Shown here piece by piece: positions 34,840-44,071 of a stretch of DNA of 64,000 bases. Below the pieces are notes generated by a model. That model was not told the DNA's origin. It did not search any database and worked only from the letters and a program-made list of their open reading frames with translations. Where the stretch lies: assembly GCF_035610345.1 (NCBI RefSeq), contig NZ_CP141213.1, positions 1,054,001-1,118,000 of the forward strand. Reading direction: 5' to 3'. Numbering within the stretch: position 1 is the first letter of the stretch; every line of letters starts with the position of its first letter. The stretch comes from Sinorhizobium meliloti. GTDB taxonomy: Bacteria > Pseudomonadota > Alphaproteobacteria > Rhizobiales > Rhizobiaceae. A program made the position numbers and the translations under genes.

Positions 34840-37468
34840 TTATGATCCCCCTGATCTCGGCGCGGCAGGAGCCGCAATTGGTGCCGGCGCTGAGCCTCTC
34901 GCCCACCGCTTCGACGCTATGGCAACCGTCGCGGACGGCCGCAGTGATCTGGTTGACTCCGACGCTGAAGCACGAGCAGACGGTCGCGCCCGGATCGGGC
35001 GTATCGGCGCCCGGGCGACCGGCAGTGACCGCAAAGCGCTTGGCGAGGTTGTGGTGCGAAGCGCCGAGCTGCGATACCGCCCAGCTGCGCGCCACGGCGA
35101 CCGGCCGCGGAGAAAGGAACAGGCTGGCGAGCAGCCGGTCCCCTTCAAAAAAGGCCAGGCGAAACTCGCCGGAGGTGCGGTCCGTATAGCCGATCGGTTC
35201 GATCTCTGCGGCGATCGCAAAAGTCTTCCGGCACCAGTCGAGCCAGTCGACATTCGTTTCGGCGAAGGCGAGTTCCACCCGCCACCCGCGCTCGGCTCTC
35301 GCGAGCGCCCAATAGGCGGCGTCGAGTTCCCTTGGTTTACGCGCCGAAACCGCGAAGCCATAGGCGGCAGCCGCAAAGCGCCTCGCGCGGACCGGCATGT
35401 TCTTCGACGCCGGCTGGCCGGAGACCGGGTCGGTTACCGGCGCAACCAGCGCATCGATCCGCGCCCTGGAGGCGAACTGGTCGTTCCAATGCATGGGCAC
35501 GAAGAGATTGCCCTCCGCCTGCCGGTCGGTGACCAGCGCCCGGACGATCGCCGCGCCGTGCGGACTTTCCAGGGTGACGAGGTCGGCGTCGCTGATGCCG
35601 AGCGCCTGTGCGTCACGCGGATGAATCTCGACGAAGGGCTCGGCGAGATGACCCGACAGCCTGGCGCTCTTGCCCGTGCGCGTCATGGTATGCCAGTGGT
35701 CGCGCACCCGGCCGGTGTTGAGCGTGAAGGCGAAGGCATCGTCGGCGCTTCTTGGCCGTGGCACCTCGACGGCGACGAAGCGCGCGCGGCCATCCGGATG
35801 ATAGAATTCGCCCTCGGCAAAGAACCGCCTCTCGTGCGGCGCGCTGCCCTTGGGCTGCGGCCACTGAAACGGCTTCAGGCCGTCATAGGCGGGGCCTTCG
35901 ATCTCCGCGTGGGCGCTGATGTCGAAGTCGCGGCGTCCGTCGTTTTCGAAGCCCGAAAGCGAGGCATGCTCGGCGAAGATCTCGGCTGGTGAAACATGGG
36001 CGAAGGCCGCGGCGAAGCCCATGCGCCTGCCGACTGCGGCGAGTTGCCACCAGTCGGGCCGCGCTTCGCCGGGAGCTGCGAGAAAGGCGCGCTGACGCGA
36101 GATGCGGCGCTCGGAATTGGTGACCGTACCGTCCTTCTCGCCCCAGCCGAGCGAGGGCAGGAGCACGTGGGCGTGCCGGGCGGTGTCGGTGTCTCTCATG
36201 ATGTCGGAGACGATCACGAAGGGACAGGCTTTGATCGCCGCTTCGACGGCATCGGCGTCGGGCATCGAGACGACCGGGTTGGTCGCCATGATCCACAGCG
36301 CCTTGATGCGCCCGTCGGCGACGGCGCGGAACATATCGACCGCCTTGAGGCCGGGCCTGTTCGCGACTGCCGGCGCGCCCCAGAAGCGCCGTACCTTGTC
36401 CCGGTGGAGTGATTTTTCGATGTCCATATGGGCGGCAAGCATATTCGCCAGGCCCCCGACCTCCCGCCCGCCCATCGCATTGGGCTGCCCGGTCAGCGAG
36501 AAGGGCCCCATGCCTGGCCGGCCGATACGGCCGGTCGCAAGATGGCAGTTGATGATGGCGTTGACCTTGTCGGTCCCGGTAGCGGACTGGTTGACGCCCT
36601 GGCTATAGCAGGTCACGACCTTTTCGGTCGTCTCGAAAAGACGGAAGAATGCGCGAAGCTGCGTCGGCGTCAGCCCGGTCGCCTTGGGAAGTGACGGGGG
36701 ATCGAGCCTCGATGCGGCCGCGACGGCCTCGTCGAAGCCGCCCGTGTAATTCGAAACGTAGTTCCGGTCGACCGCACCGCTTGCGGCGAGATGGGCAAGC
36801 AGCCCGCTGAAGAGGGCGACGTCTCCGTCGGATGCGATCGCCAGATGCATGTCGGCGATGTCCGCCGTCATCGTGCGGCGGGGGTCGATGACGACGATCT
36901 TCATCTCCGGGCGGTTTGCCTTGGCTGCGGAGAGGCGTTGATAGAGCACCGGGTGGCACCAGGCGAGATTGGAGCCCGTCAGCACCACGAGATCGGCGAG
37001 TTCCAGGTCCTCGTAAACGCCCGGCACGGTGTCGGAACCGAAGGCCCGGCGGTGGCCCGCGACGGAGGAGGACATGCAGAGCCGGGAGTTGGTATCGATA
37101 TTCGCCGAGCCGATGAAACCCTTCATCAACTTGTTGGCGATGTAATAGTCCTCCGTCAGCAATTGTCCCGAGACGTAGAAGGCAACCGAATCGGGACCGT
37201 GATTGGCGATACTGTGCGAAAAGCGTTCGGCAACGAGATCGAGCGCCTCGCTCCAGCCTGCGCGACGGCCGCCGATTTCCGGGTGAAGGAGGCGGCCGTC
37301 GAGATCGAGGGTCTCGGCGAGTGCCGACCCTTTCGAACAGAGCCTGCCGAAATTGGCCGGATGTTCCGGATCGCCCTTGACGCTCACTGCACCGTCATCA
37401 CCCACGCGGGCAATGACGCCGCAGCCGACACCGCAATAGGGACAGGTGGTCTTGACCTCTTGCGCCAT
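34811..37468 (-). CDS. narB: Assimilatory nitrate reductase, catalytic subunit
   Basis: An 885-residue molybdopterin oxidoreductase that reduces nitrate to nitrite in the cytoplasm. The N-terminal [4Fe-4S] ligands are Cys9, Cys12, Cys16 and Cys44, followed by the conserved Lys46. Bis-MGD binding segments include YCSQGVNQSATGTDKVNAII-like sequence near residue 300 and FTLNTGRVRDHWHTMTRTGK (about 605). The C-terminus carries a BFD-type [2Fe-2S] domain with CSCFSVGVNQIT and NCGSCRAEI, so this is the longer NasA type, which receives electrons through a partner protein. It begins 2 bp after nirD and overlaps cysG. No separate NasC/NasB-type electron donor is visible in the window. Confidence 0.93.
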   Translation of the reverse strand: MAQEVKTTCPYCGVGCGVIARVGDDGAVSVKGDPEHPANFGRLCSKGSALAETLDLDGRLLHPEIGGRRAGWSEALDLVAERFSHSIANHGPDSVAFYVSGQLLTEDYYIANKLMKGFIGSANIDTNSRLCMSSSVAGHRRAFGSDTVPGVYEDLELADLVVLTGSNLAWCHPVLYQRLSAAKANRPEMKIVVIDPRRTMTADIADMHLAIASDGDVALFSGLLAHLAASGAVDRNYVSNYTGGFDEAVAAASRLDPPSLPKATGLTPTQLRAFFRLFETTEKVVTCYSQGVNQSATGTDKVNAIINCHLATGRIGRPGMGPFSLTGQPNAMGGREVGGLANMLAAHMDIEKSLHRDKVRRFWGAPAVANRPGLKAVDMFRAVADGRIKALWIMATNPVVSMPDADAVEAAIKACPFVIVSDIMRDTDTARHAHVLLPSLGWGEKDGTVTNSERRISRQRAFLAAPGEARPDWWQLAAVGRRMGFAAAFAHVSPAEIFAEHASLSGFENDGRRDFDISAHAEIEGPAYDGLKPFQWPQPKGSAPHERRFFAEGEFYHPDGRARFVAVEVPRPRSADDAFAFTLNTGRVRDHWHTMTRTGKSARLSGHLAEPFVEIHPRDAQALGISDADLVTLESPHGAAIVRALVTDRQAEGNLFVPMHWNDQFASRARIDALVAPVTDPVSGQPASKNMPVRARRFAAAAYGFAVSARKPRELDAAYWALARAERGWRVELAFAETNVDWLDWCRKTFAIAAEIEPIGYTDRTSGEFRLAFFEGDRLLASLFLSPRPVAVARSWAVSQLGASHHNLAKRFAVTAGRPGADTPDPGATVCSCFSVGVNQITAAVRDGCHSVEAVGERLSAGTNCGSCRAEIRGIINGCLTLAAE

Positions 37469-37470
37469 GC

Positions 37471-37809
37471 TTATTCCGCCGCTGCCAGCAAGAGGCTCTC
37501 AAGAGCGACGAACAGCGCGCCATTGTCGTTGCGGATGGGGATCGTGCGCACCTCGCCCTCGTCGGCACCGAGCGCCTTGCCGGTCTCGAGCGAGACCACC
37601 CAGTTGTGCAGCGGGCAGGTGACGGCCGTGCCGTGCACGATGCCCTGGGAAAGAGGGCCCCCTTTATGCGGGCAATGGTCCTCGATCGCAAAGACCTCGT
37701 TCTCGGCGGTCCGGAAGACGGCGATCTTGCCGTTGGGCGTCCTGACGCAGCGGGCCCCCCGCAGCGGGATGTCGTCGATGTCGCCGATTGCAATCCAGTT
37801 CATCTTCAT
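37471..37809 (-). CDS. nirD: Nitrite reductase [NAD(P)H] small subunit
   Basis: A 112-residue Rieske-fold subunit of the assimilatory nitrite reductase. It starts MKMNWIAIGDIDDIPLRG and keeps all four Rieske ligands, Cys46, His48, Cys65 and His68 (HCPHKGGPL and CPLHNW). Many enterobacterial NirD proteins have lost these, so this one probably binds a [2Fe-2S] cluster. The gene lies inside a longer frame that runs into nirB; the true start is at 37809, two bases after the nirB stop. narB follows two bases after its own stop. Confidence 0.93.
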   Translation of the reverse strand: MKMNWIAIGDIDDIPLRGARCVRTPNGKIAVFRTAENEVFAIEDHCPHKGGPLSQGIVHGTAVTCPLHNWVVSLETGKALGADEGEVRTIPIRNDNGALFVALESLLLAAAE

Positions 37810-37811
37810 CG

Positions 37812-40274
37812 TCACTCCGCTGCCTGATTGAAGCCGACCGTCGCCATCGGCCGGAACTCGTGCTTGTCCTTGCCGGAGACGCGCTCCGACCAGGGATCGA
37901 CCTGGGCGAATTTCTGGCTGAAGACGAAGCGGTCGAAATAGGCCCTGCGCTTTTCCGCATCCTCGATGATCTGCCGGCGAATCTCGTCCAGACCGATGCG
38001 CTTTGCCCATTTGTAGATGCGCTCGAGATAGCGGGCCTGCTCGCGATACATCTGCGTCAGCGCGACGATATGTTCGAGCGCCTCGTCCTCGGTCCTGACC
38101 AGACCCAGAACCTCGGTGCCTTTGATGTCGAGGCCGGCGGCCCCTGCGAAATGGATCTCGAAGCCGGAGTCGACGCAGATGACCCCGACGTCCTTGCAGG
38201 TCGCCTCCGCGCAGTTGCGCGGGCAGCCGGAGACGGCCATCTTCAGCTTGGCCGGCGTCCAGGAGCCCCACATGAATTTCTCGATGCGGATGCCGAGGCC
38301 GGTCGAATCCTGTGTGCCGAATCGGCACCAATCGGAGCCGACGCAGGTCTTCACCGTTCTGAGCCCCTTGGCGTAGGCCTGACCCGAAACGAAGCCCGCC
38401 TGACCGAGATCGGCCCAGACGGCGGGCAGATCCTCCTTCTCGATGCCGAGCAGATCGATGCGCTGACCGCCTGTTACCTTCACCAGCGGCACGTTGAACT
38501 TGTCGACGACATCGGCGATGGCGCGAAGTTCCTTCGCATTGGTGACGCCGCCCCACATGCGGGGTACGACGGAATAGGTGCCGTCCTTCTGGATATTGGC
38601 GTGGACACGCTCGTTGATGAAGCGCGACTGGTAATCGTCGGCATATTCGTCCGGCCAATCGCAGACGAGATAGTAGTTGAGCGCCGGGCGACACTTTGCG
38701 CAGCCGCAGGAGGTCTTCCATTCCAGTTCCTGCATGACGGCGGGAATGGATTTCAGCTTCTTCGCCTTGATCAGGCGCCGCACGTCGTCATGGCCGAGAT
38801 CCGTGCAGGTGCACATCGGCTGCACCGCAGCCGGATTGTAGGTGTCGCCGAGCGTCAGCGACATGATCTGCTCGACCAGGCCGGCGCAGGAACCGCACGA
38901 GGCGGAAGCCTTGGTATGGGCGCGCACGTCGTCGAGCGAGGTCAGGCCCTTGGAGACGATCGCTCCGACGATCTTGCCTTTGCACACGCCGTTGCAGCCG
39001 CAGATTTCCGCATCATCCGGCAAGGCTGCAACGGCCGCCGTAGGGTCCAGCGGAGATCCCCCCTGATAGGCCTGGCCGAAGATAAGGGTGTCGCGCATTT
39101 CGGAGATGTCCGTGCCGCGCTTCAAAAGATCGTTGAACCAGGCGCCGTCGGCGGTGTCGCCGTAGAGCACGGTACCGATGATGCGGTTGTCTTTCAGTAC
39201 GAGCCGCTTGTAGATGCCCGCGGTGGCATCGCGCAGTACGATCTCCTCGCGTCCGTCGGCATCGGCGAAGTCGCCGACCGAATAGAGGTTGATGCCCGTC
39301 ACCTTCAATTTGGTCGGCGTGTCGGAATGCGCGAAGGCGGCGCGGCGGTCGCCGGCGAGGTGGGAGGCGGCGACGCGCGCCATTTCGTAAAGGGGCGCGA
39401 CGAGGCCGTAGACCATGCCGCCGACTTCGGCACACTCGCCGAGCGCCATGATGTCCCCGTCGGACGTCTGCATTCCGGCGTCGACGACGATGCCGCGATT
39501 GACGGCCAGCCCGGCCTCCTTGGCAAGACCGGCATTCGGCCGGATGCCGACAGCCATCACCACCAGCGTCGCCGGAATGATCCGGCCATCGTCGAGCTCG
39601 ATGCCCTGGACCTTCTCCTCGCCGAGGATGCGTTTCGTGTTCGCCTTGGTGACGACCTTGATGCCGCGTTCTTCTACGGCCTTCTGCAGGAGGTAACCTG
39701 CGGCCGGATCGAGCTGGCGTTCCATCAGTGTCGGCATGACGTGCAGAACGGTGACGTCCATGCCGCGCGCCTGAAGACCAGCTGCCGCCTCCAGCCCGAG
39801 CAGGCCGCCACCGATGACGACGGCCTTTTCGCGCGATTGCGCCGCGAGCAACATCGCCTGCACATCGTCTAGGTCTCGATAGGTGATGACGCCGCGCAGT
39901 TCCTTGCCCGGCACAGGGATGATGAAGGGCACCGAACCGGTGGCGATCACCAGCTTGTCATAGCTTTCCGTAACGCCGTGGTCGGAAGTGACGGTCTTGG
40001 CGTCGCGATCGATCGCAACGATTTTGTGGCCCTTGTAGAGGGTGATGCCGTGCTTGATGTACCATCCATCGCCATGGATGATGATTTCTTCATACTCCTT
40101 CTCACCGGATAGCACCGGCGAAAGCATGATGCGGTCGTAATTGACGCGCGGCTCGGCGTTGAAGATCGTCACGGCATAACGCCCGGGCGCCTTTTCGAAG
40201 AGCTCTTCCAGCATCCGGCCCGGAGCCATGCCGTTGCCGACGATGACGAGTTTTTCGAGTGCAGTTTCAGTCAT
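37812..40274 (-). CDS. nirB: Nitrite reductase [NAD(P)H] large subunit
   Basis: An 820-residue siroheme enzyme that reduces nitrite to ammonium with NAD(P)H. Domain order: FAD/NADH pyridine disulfide module (residues 1-400, LVIVGNGMAPGRMLEEL and AVVIGGGLLGLEAAAGL); two BFD [2Fe-2S] domains (CGCNGVCKGKIVGAI with CGSCAGL, then CTCTDLGHDDVRRL with SCGCAKCRPAL); a ferredoxin half-domain; and the siroheme/[4Fe-4S] centre with TCVGSDWC and SGCPRNCAEATCKD. All cluster cysteines are present. It leads the nirB-nirD-narB-cysG operon. A GGAGTGA site precedes the ATG. A long opposite-strand ORF (37788-39872) is a shadow. Confidence 0.95.
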   Translation of the reverse strand: MTETALEKLVIVGNGMAPGRMLEELFEKAPGRYAVTIFNAEPRVNYDRIMLSPVLSGEKEYEEIIIHGDGWYIKHGITLYKGHKIVAIDRDAKTVTSDHGVTESYDKLVIATGSVPFIIPVPGKELRGVITYRDLDDVQAMLLAAQSREKAVVIGGGLLGLEAAAGLQARGMDVTVLHVMPTLMERQLDPAAGYLLQKAVEERGIKVVTKANTKRILGEEKVQGIELDDGRIIPATLVVMAVGIRPNAGLAKEAGLAVNRGIVVDAGMQTSDGDIMALGECAEVGGMVYGLVAPLYEMARVAASHLAGDRRAAFAHSDTPTKLKVTGINLYSVGDFADADGREEIVLRDATAGIYKRLVLKDNRIIGTVLYGDTADGAWFNDLLKRGTDISEMRDTLIFGQAYQGGSPLDPTAAVAALPDDAEICGCNGVCKGKIVGAIVSKGLTSLDDVRAHTKASASCGSCAGLVEQIMSLTLGDTYNPAAVQPMCTCTDLGHDDVRRLIKAKKLKSIPAVMQELEWKTSCGCAKCRPALNYYLVCDWPDEYADDYQSRFINERVHANIQKDGTYSVVPRMWGGVTNAKELRAIADVVDKFNVPLVKVTGGQRIDLLGIEKEDLPAVWADLGQAGFVSGQAYAKGLRTVKTCVGSDWCRFGTQDSTGLGIRIEKFMWGSWTPAKLKMAVSGCPRNCAEATCKDVGVICVDSGFEIHFAGAAGLDIKGTEVLGLVRTEDEALEHIVALTQMYREQARYLERIYKWAKRIGLDEIRRQIIEDAEKRRAYFDRFVFSQKFAQVDPWSERVSGKDKHEFRPMATVGFNQAAE

Positions 40275-41013
40275 GTGGTCACTCCGCAGCTTTTACGAAG
40301 CGGGCGCTCATAGAAGAATTCGAGCAGTGCTTCGCGGCAGTTCAGGTCGGTTCGATTTGGCCGGCCGAAAACCGGCATAAAAAAACGCCGCTCGGAAATT
40401 TGCGCTCCGGGACCGGGAGGAATCCCTTACGGAGGCAAAGACCTTGCGACGTCGGTGTCTTCGGCAGGCGTATGTGGCGCCTGGCTCGCTTCAATCGCCG
40501 TTGACCGAAGCAGGTGTAGAAATGCAAGTGCCGTGCCAGATATCCGCCCGCCGGCCATCTCCTTGAAAAATCTGCAAAAGGCGGACAACGCCCTTTGTCT
40601 TCGAAGTAAGCCCGCTGATTTAAAAATAAGCTGTTTGCGTGCAGTGATGAAATTTTGTGCGGCTCGCCTCTGATCAGCCGATTGTGCACGGGTCTCGCCG
40701 CGCCCGTTCTTGCCTAACTCCGTCATCCTTCGGCTTGACCTTGGTCAAGGATGACGCTGTGAGAAGCCGGAGGATCGCGGGCTGCGGAAGGATTGACTGC
40801 AGGCGCTCCAGATCCCGACGGCCCGAAAAAATTCATTTGGGAATGGATTGTTCGCGCAATCTGGAACCCTGGCGATGTGAAAAGCCTGAAGGTTTTCTTT
40901 GTCCTCATGGCCTTTGAGCGACGATTCACGGCTTGACGCCATTCGTTCATTTGTGAATATATTATTCAAACTTGTGAAAGTCCGGAGGCGGAGTCCGGAA
41001 TAGGGAGGACAGC
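40275..41013. promoter_or_regulatory. nirB leader and TRAP promoter region
   Basis: About 739 bp between divergent nirB and dctP. On the minus strand, about 100 nt upstream of the nirB start, a GC-rich stretch ends in seven T's (A-run at 40379-40385 on the plus strand), the form of an intrinsic terminator or attenuator in the nirB leader. A palindromic repeat with GTCATCCTT (40722-40730) and AAGGATGAC (40747-40755) lies in the middle. No coding ORF here is convincing. Confidence 0.5.
40933..40978 (+). promoter_or_regulatory. TRAP operon promoter with possible operator
   Basis: TTGACG (40933-40938) and AATATA (40956-40961) with a 17-base spacer form a plausible sigma-70 promoter about 55 bp before dctP. 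Overlapping it, TTTGTGAATA meets TATTCAAA as an imperfect inverted repeat, and TTGTGAA recurs at 40951-40957 and 40972-40978. This looks like a repressor site, for example of a GntR protein. No AAACGTTT motif occurs here. Confidence 0.5.
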
Positions 41014-41991
41014 ATGAAGACCTTGATCGCTGCGGCCGCAATGGCTGCATTGTCGTTCTGCGGCATTGCCAACGCGCAGGAATACAGCCTGCGATTTTCG
41101 ACCTCGCAGGTGAATCCGGACGAGCCGATCATCAAGGCCATGAAAACCTATGCCGAGCGTGTCGGTGAGCGCTCCGGCGGACGCATCGCCATTACCGTCA
41201 TGACGGGCGATCAGCTCGGCGCGCAGAAAAAGGTCAACGAGATGGTCATGAGCGGCGCAAGCCTGCTCAGCGCCACCGACTATGGTCAGCTCGGCCAGTT
41301 CGTGCCGGATCTATCGATCCTTGCCGGACCCTATGTCTATCCGGATCTGGCGGCGACGGACCGTCTCTTCGCTTCGGATCTCTATAGGGACCTTTCCAGC
41401 AAGCTGGAGGCGCGGGGCATCAAGATCATCATGCCGAACGGCCTGTTCGGCTACCGCCACATCATCGCCAACAAGCCGGTTCGCTCACCCGCGGACCTGG
41501 CCGGCGTCACCATTCGCGTGCCCTCCTCGCCGATCATGATGGCGACTTTCGGCAATTACGGTGCAAGGCCGACGGAATTGCCGTGGGGAGACGTCTACAA
41601 TGCGTTGCAGACCGGAGTCGTCGACGCGGCCGAAGGCCCCTTCGGCTCGATAGCCGGAGCGAAGCTGAACGAGACCCGCAAGGTCATTTCGAAAACCGGC
41701 CACCAGATCATGTTCACGGCCTGGGTGGCTTCCAGCCAGCTCTTCAACAGCCTGCCCGAAGACCTGCAGAAGATTCTTCTGGAGGAAGGGCAGACAATTG
41801 CCAAAGAGCTTACGCAGATGACGCTGGACACGGACGATGCCTATGCAAAGCAGCTCGCCGCCTCCGGCGTCGAGATCGTGACCGATGTCGACATTCCGGC
41901 ATTCATCGAGGCCTCGCGTGCAGCCTATGAGAAGGTGCCGAACATCACGCCCGGCATCTACGATCAGGTGCAAAAGGCGATGGCAGAGTAG
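41014..41991 (+). CDS. dctP: TRAP transporter solute-binding protein (DctP family)
   Basis: A 325-residue periplasmic binding protein with a signal peptide (MKTLIAAAAMAALSFCGIANA, cleavage near residue 21). DctP family features are YSLRFSTSQVNPDEPIIKAM, the GDQLGAQKKVNEMVMSGA region, GVTIRVPSSPIMMATFGNYG (ligand-binding Arg about residue 166) and WGDVYNALQTGVVDAAEGP. Ligands of this family are mostly carboxylates; which one is not evident. A GGGAGGA site precedes the ATG. It leads the dctP-dctQ-dctM set; the gap to dctQ holds a palindromic element. Confidence 0.92.
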   Translation: MKTLIAAAAMAALSFCGIANAQEYSLRFSTSQVNPDEPIIKAMKTYAERVGERSGGRIAITVMTGDQLGAQKKVNEMVMSGASLLSATDYGQLGQFVPDLSILAGPYVYPDLAATDRLFASDLYRDLSSKLEARGIKIIMPNGLFGYRHIIANKPVRSPADLAGVTIRVPSSPIMMATFGNYGARPTELPWGDVYNALQTGVVDAAEGPFGSIAGAKLNETRKVISKTGHQIMFTAWVASSQLFNSLPEDLQKILLEEGQTIAKELTQMTLDTDDAYAKQLAASGVEIVTDVDIPAFIEASRAAYEKVPNITPGIYDQVQKAMAE

Positions 41992-42012
41992 GCGACGCCG
42001 TTTCGAAAGTTT

Positions 42013-42056
42013 GAGCGGGATGCGGGCGGAAAGACCGCATACACTTCATCCCGCTC
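42013..42056. repeat. Palindromic element between dctP and dctQ
   Basis: GAGCGGGATG (42013-42022) and the exact inverse CATCCCGCTC (42047-42056) flank an inner GCGGGCGGAAAGACCGC segment that can also pair. This closely resembles the rhizobial palindromic element (RPE) family. In an mRNA it would form a strong hairpin between the binding-protein gene and the permease genes. Confidence 0.8.
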
Positions 42057-42138
42057 CTGGACGCTGGCGCCGCGAGGGCCGCGTCGTCGCCGGCCGGATC
42101 GCGCCCCCGAATGTCGCCTGAATCGACGCCAGCTCGGA

Positions 42139-42675
42139 TTGCCCCTCAACAATCGAGGCATCATGGAAAGCTCACGCCCGCCGGAGGAGATAATTCCTCT
42201 CATCAGCCTGCGCCGCGCCGATGAGGCAATCGGCGTCGTGGCGCTCCTCGTCATCGTCTTCTCGATCCTTTGGGGGGTCGTCAGCCGTTATGTCTTCCCC
42301 CAGCCGGCCGCCTGGACCTATGAGCTGGCGATGATGGCCTTCGCCTATCTCGTCTTCTTCGGTGCCGTCGCCGGCGTCCGTCTCGGCACGCACGCGGCGA
42401 TCGACGTGCTTGTCGCGGCTCTCCCGGACAGCTGGCGAAAAGCCGTCGCCTGGTTCAACTATCTGCTGCTGGCACTCTTCTTCATCGTCATGACCATCCT
42501 CTTCGCGTGGCAGGCCTGGATCTCACGCAATGTGCATACGATCGCCCTCGATCTGTCGCGCAGCCTGTCCTATGCGCCTCTGGCGCTCGCCTCTGCCGGG
42601 ATGTTCGTCCAGCATCTGATCGTGGAGAGGCCCTGGACCGTCCGTCAGCACCGCAATTTGGAATCGTTGATATGA
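42139..42675 (+). CDS. dctQ: TRAP transporter small permease (DctQ family)
   Basis: A 178-residue membrane protein with four hydrophobic segments: VVALLVIVFSILWGVVSRYV, LAMMAFAYLVFFGAVAGVRL, FNYLLLALFFIVMTILFAW and a last one around residue 150. This is the DctQ layout. The GAVAGVRLGTHAAIDVL loop is typical of the family. Its stop overlaps the dctM start as ATGA, so the two permease subunits are translationally coupled. It forms the membrane complex with DctM and takes ligand from DctP. Confidence 0.9.
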   Translation: MPLNNRGIMESSRPPEEIIPLISLRRADEAIGVVALLVIVFSILWGVVSRYVFPQPAAWTYELAMMAFAYLVFFGAVAGVRLGTHAAIDVLVAALPDSWRKAVAWFNYLLLALFFIVMTILFAWQAWISRNVHTIALDLSRSLSYAPLALASAGMFVQHLIVERPWTVRQHRNLESLI

Positions 42676-43985
42676 CCCTGTTCCATTTGGCCGGTCCCTC
42701 GCTTCTCGTCGTCGTCCTGTTTTTGCTGTCGACGCCGATCACCTGGGCCATGGCGATCGGAGCGTTCGCTTTCTTCCTCATCAATATGGACATGATCCCG
42801 CTCGCCAATTTCGCCCAGGAAATGGCGGAGGGCAGCCAGTCCGTGTCCTTGTTGGCGCTGCCGCTGTTCGTTCTTGCCGGCTGCATCATGAACGCGTCCG
42901 GCATCACCCGGCGCCTTTTGGCGCTTGCGGACGTGCTTGTCGGCCACATGACGGGCGCGCTGGCGCAGATGTGCACCGTGCTCGGCACCTTGCTCGGCGG
43001 ACTTACCGCATCTGCAAATGCCGATGCGGCGATGCTCGCCAAGACGCTCGGCGTCGAGATGTCGCAACGGGGCTACAGCCGGGCCTTTGCCGCGGTCATC
43101 ACATCGTCGGCGGCCATCATCACGAGCCTCATTCCGCCGTCGATCGGTCTTATCGTCTACGGTTTTCTGGCGGAGACGTCCATCGGCCGGCTCTTCGCAG
43201 CGGGTGTGGTGCCTGGCCTCGTGCTGGCGACCGGGCTCATGGTCACCACCTATTTCATCGCCCGCAAACGCGGTTACAAGCCGTTGCGCAAGGAGCGTGC
43301 CACCCGCGCGGAGGGCATCCGAGCGCTGATCGACGGGCTCTGGGCGCTGTCGATCCCGGTGGTGATCTTCGCCGGTACGCGATACGGTCTTTTCACGACC
43401 ACCGAAGCCGGTGCGGTGGTCGTCGTCTATGTGCTCTTCGTCGCCGTGTTCGGTTACCGCGAATTCACCTTCCGCCAGATCCCGGAGGTGCTTGCCGAGG
43501 CCGTGCGCGATTCGGCCGTGGTCATGATCATGATCTGCGCGGCGGCAGCCTTCGGTTTCTATCTCGCCTGGGAGCAGGTGCCGCAGGCCATGTCCGGCTG
43601 GCTCGGCGAAGCCACCGACAATCCGCTCCTGATGCTGCTCCTCATCAACGTCCTGCTGATCGTCATCGGCACGGCGATCGAGGGGTCGGCGGCACTGATC
43701 ATTCTGACGCCGATGCTGATTCCGATCATCGATGGCGTCGGCATCGATCGCGTGCATTTCGGCGTCGTGTTCATCACGAACCTGACCATCGCCGGCATCA
43801 CGCCGCCGGTCGGGGGATTGATGTACATTTCGTCCATGGTGCTGAAAGTGCCGATGATGGCCTATGCCCGCGAGGTGCTGCCATACTTGGCGATGATGAT
43901 GGTCATTCTCGTCATGCTGAGCATGTTCCCGCAGCTGTCGCTTTGGCTGCCGAACCTGGTCTATGGGACGACGGCGGTCCAATAG
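42672..43985 (+). CDS. dctM: TRAP transporter large permease (DctM family)
   Basis: A 437-residue ion-coupled permease with about eleven to twelve hydrophobic segments. Start at 42672 (MTLFHLAGPSLLVVVLFLL); the frame is open from 42507 but the true start is coupled to dctQ. DctM features include SVSLLALPLFVLAGCIMNASG, GGLTASANADAAMLAKTLG and GTAIEGSAALIILTPMLIPI, with TNLTIAGITPPVGGLMY near the end. It catalyses sodium-driven uptake of the substrate bound by DctP. A perfect 12-bp hairpin lies just downstream. Confidence 0.92.
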   Translation: MTLFHLAGPSLLVVVLFLLSTPITWAMAIGAFAFFLINMDMIPLANFAQEMAEGSQSVSLLALPLFVLAGCIMNASGITRRLLALADVLVGHMTGALAQMCTVLGTLLGGLTASANADAAMLAKTLGVEMSQRGYSRAFAAVITSSAAIITSLIPPSIGLIVYGFLAETSIGRLFAAGVVPGLVLATGLMVTTYFIARKRGYKPLRKERATRAEGIRALIDGLWALSIPVVIFAGTRYGLFTTTEAGAVVVVYVLFVAVFGYREFTFRQIPEVLAEAVRDSAVVMIMICAAAAFGFYLAWEQVPQAMSGWLGEATDNPLLMLLLINVLLIVIGTAIEGSAALIILTPMLIPIIDGVGIDRVHFGVVFITNLTIAGITPPVGGLMYISSMVLKVPMMAYAREVLPYLAMMMVILVMLSMFPQLSLWLPNLVYGTTAVQ

Positions 43986-43997
43986 CGCGACGAAATA

Positions 43998-44028
43998 CGG
44001 CCTCTGCGCCATGGTGGCGCAGAGGCCG
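43998..44028 (+). terminator. Strong hairpin after dctM
   Basis: GGCCTCTGCGCC (43999-44010) and GGCGCAGAGGCC (44016-44027) pair perfectly across a five-base loop, 13 bp after the dctM stop. No T-run follows, so it may be a 3'-end stabiliser rather than a full terminator. It separates the TRAP genes from the MaoC-like gene. Confidence 0.6.
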
Positions 44029-44071
44029 GAAACGGCTCGGATAATCCCGACTTCTTACGCAGGTACTGACC

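Noticed and set aside
37471..38721. A 416-codon minus-strand ORF containing NirD
   Set aside because: Only its last 112 codons are NirD. The upstream part is an out-of-frame reading of nirB, and the NirD start at 37809 fits family length.
37788..39872. A 694-codon ORF on the plus strand across nirB
   Set aside because: It is antisense to nirB, whose motifs are complete. High GC at third positions in nirB removes stops from the opposite frame. The translation resembles no family.
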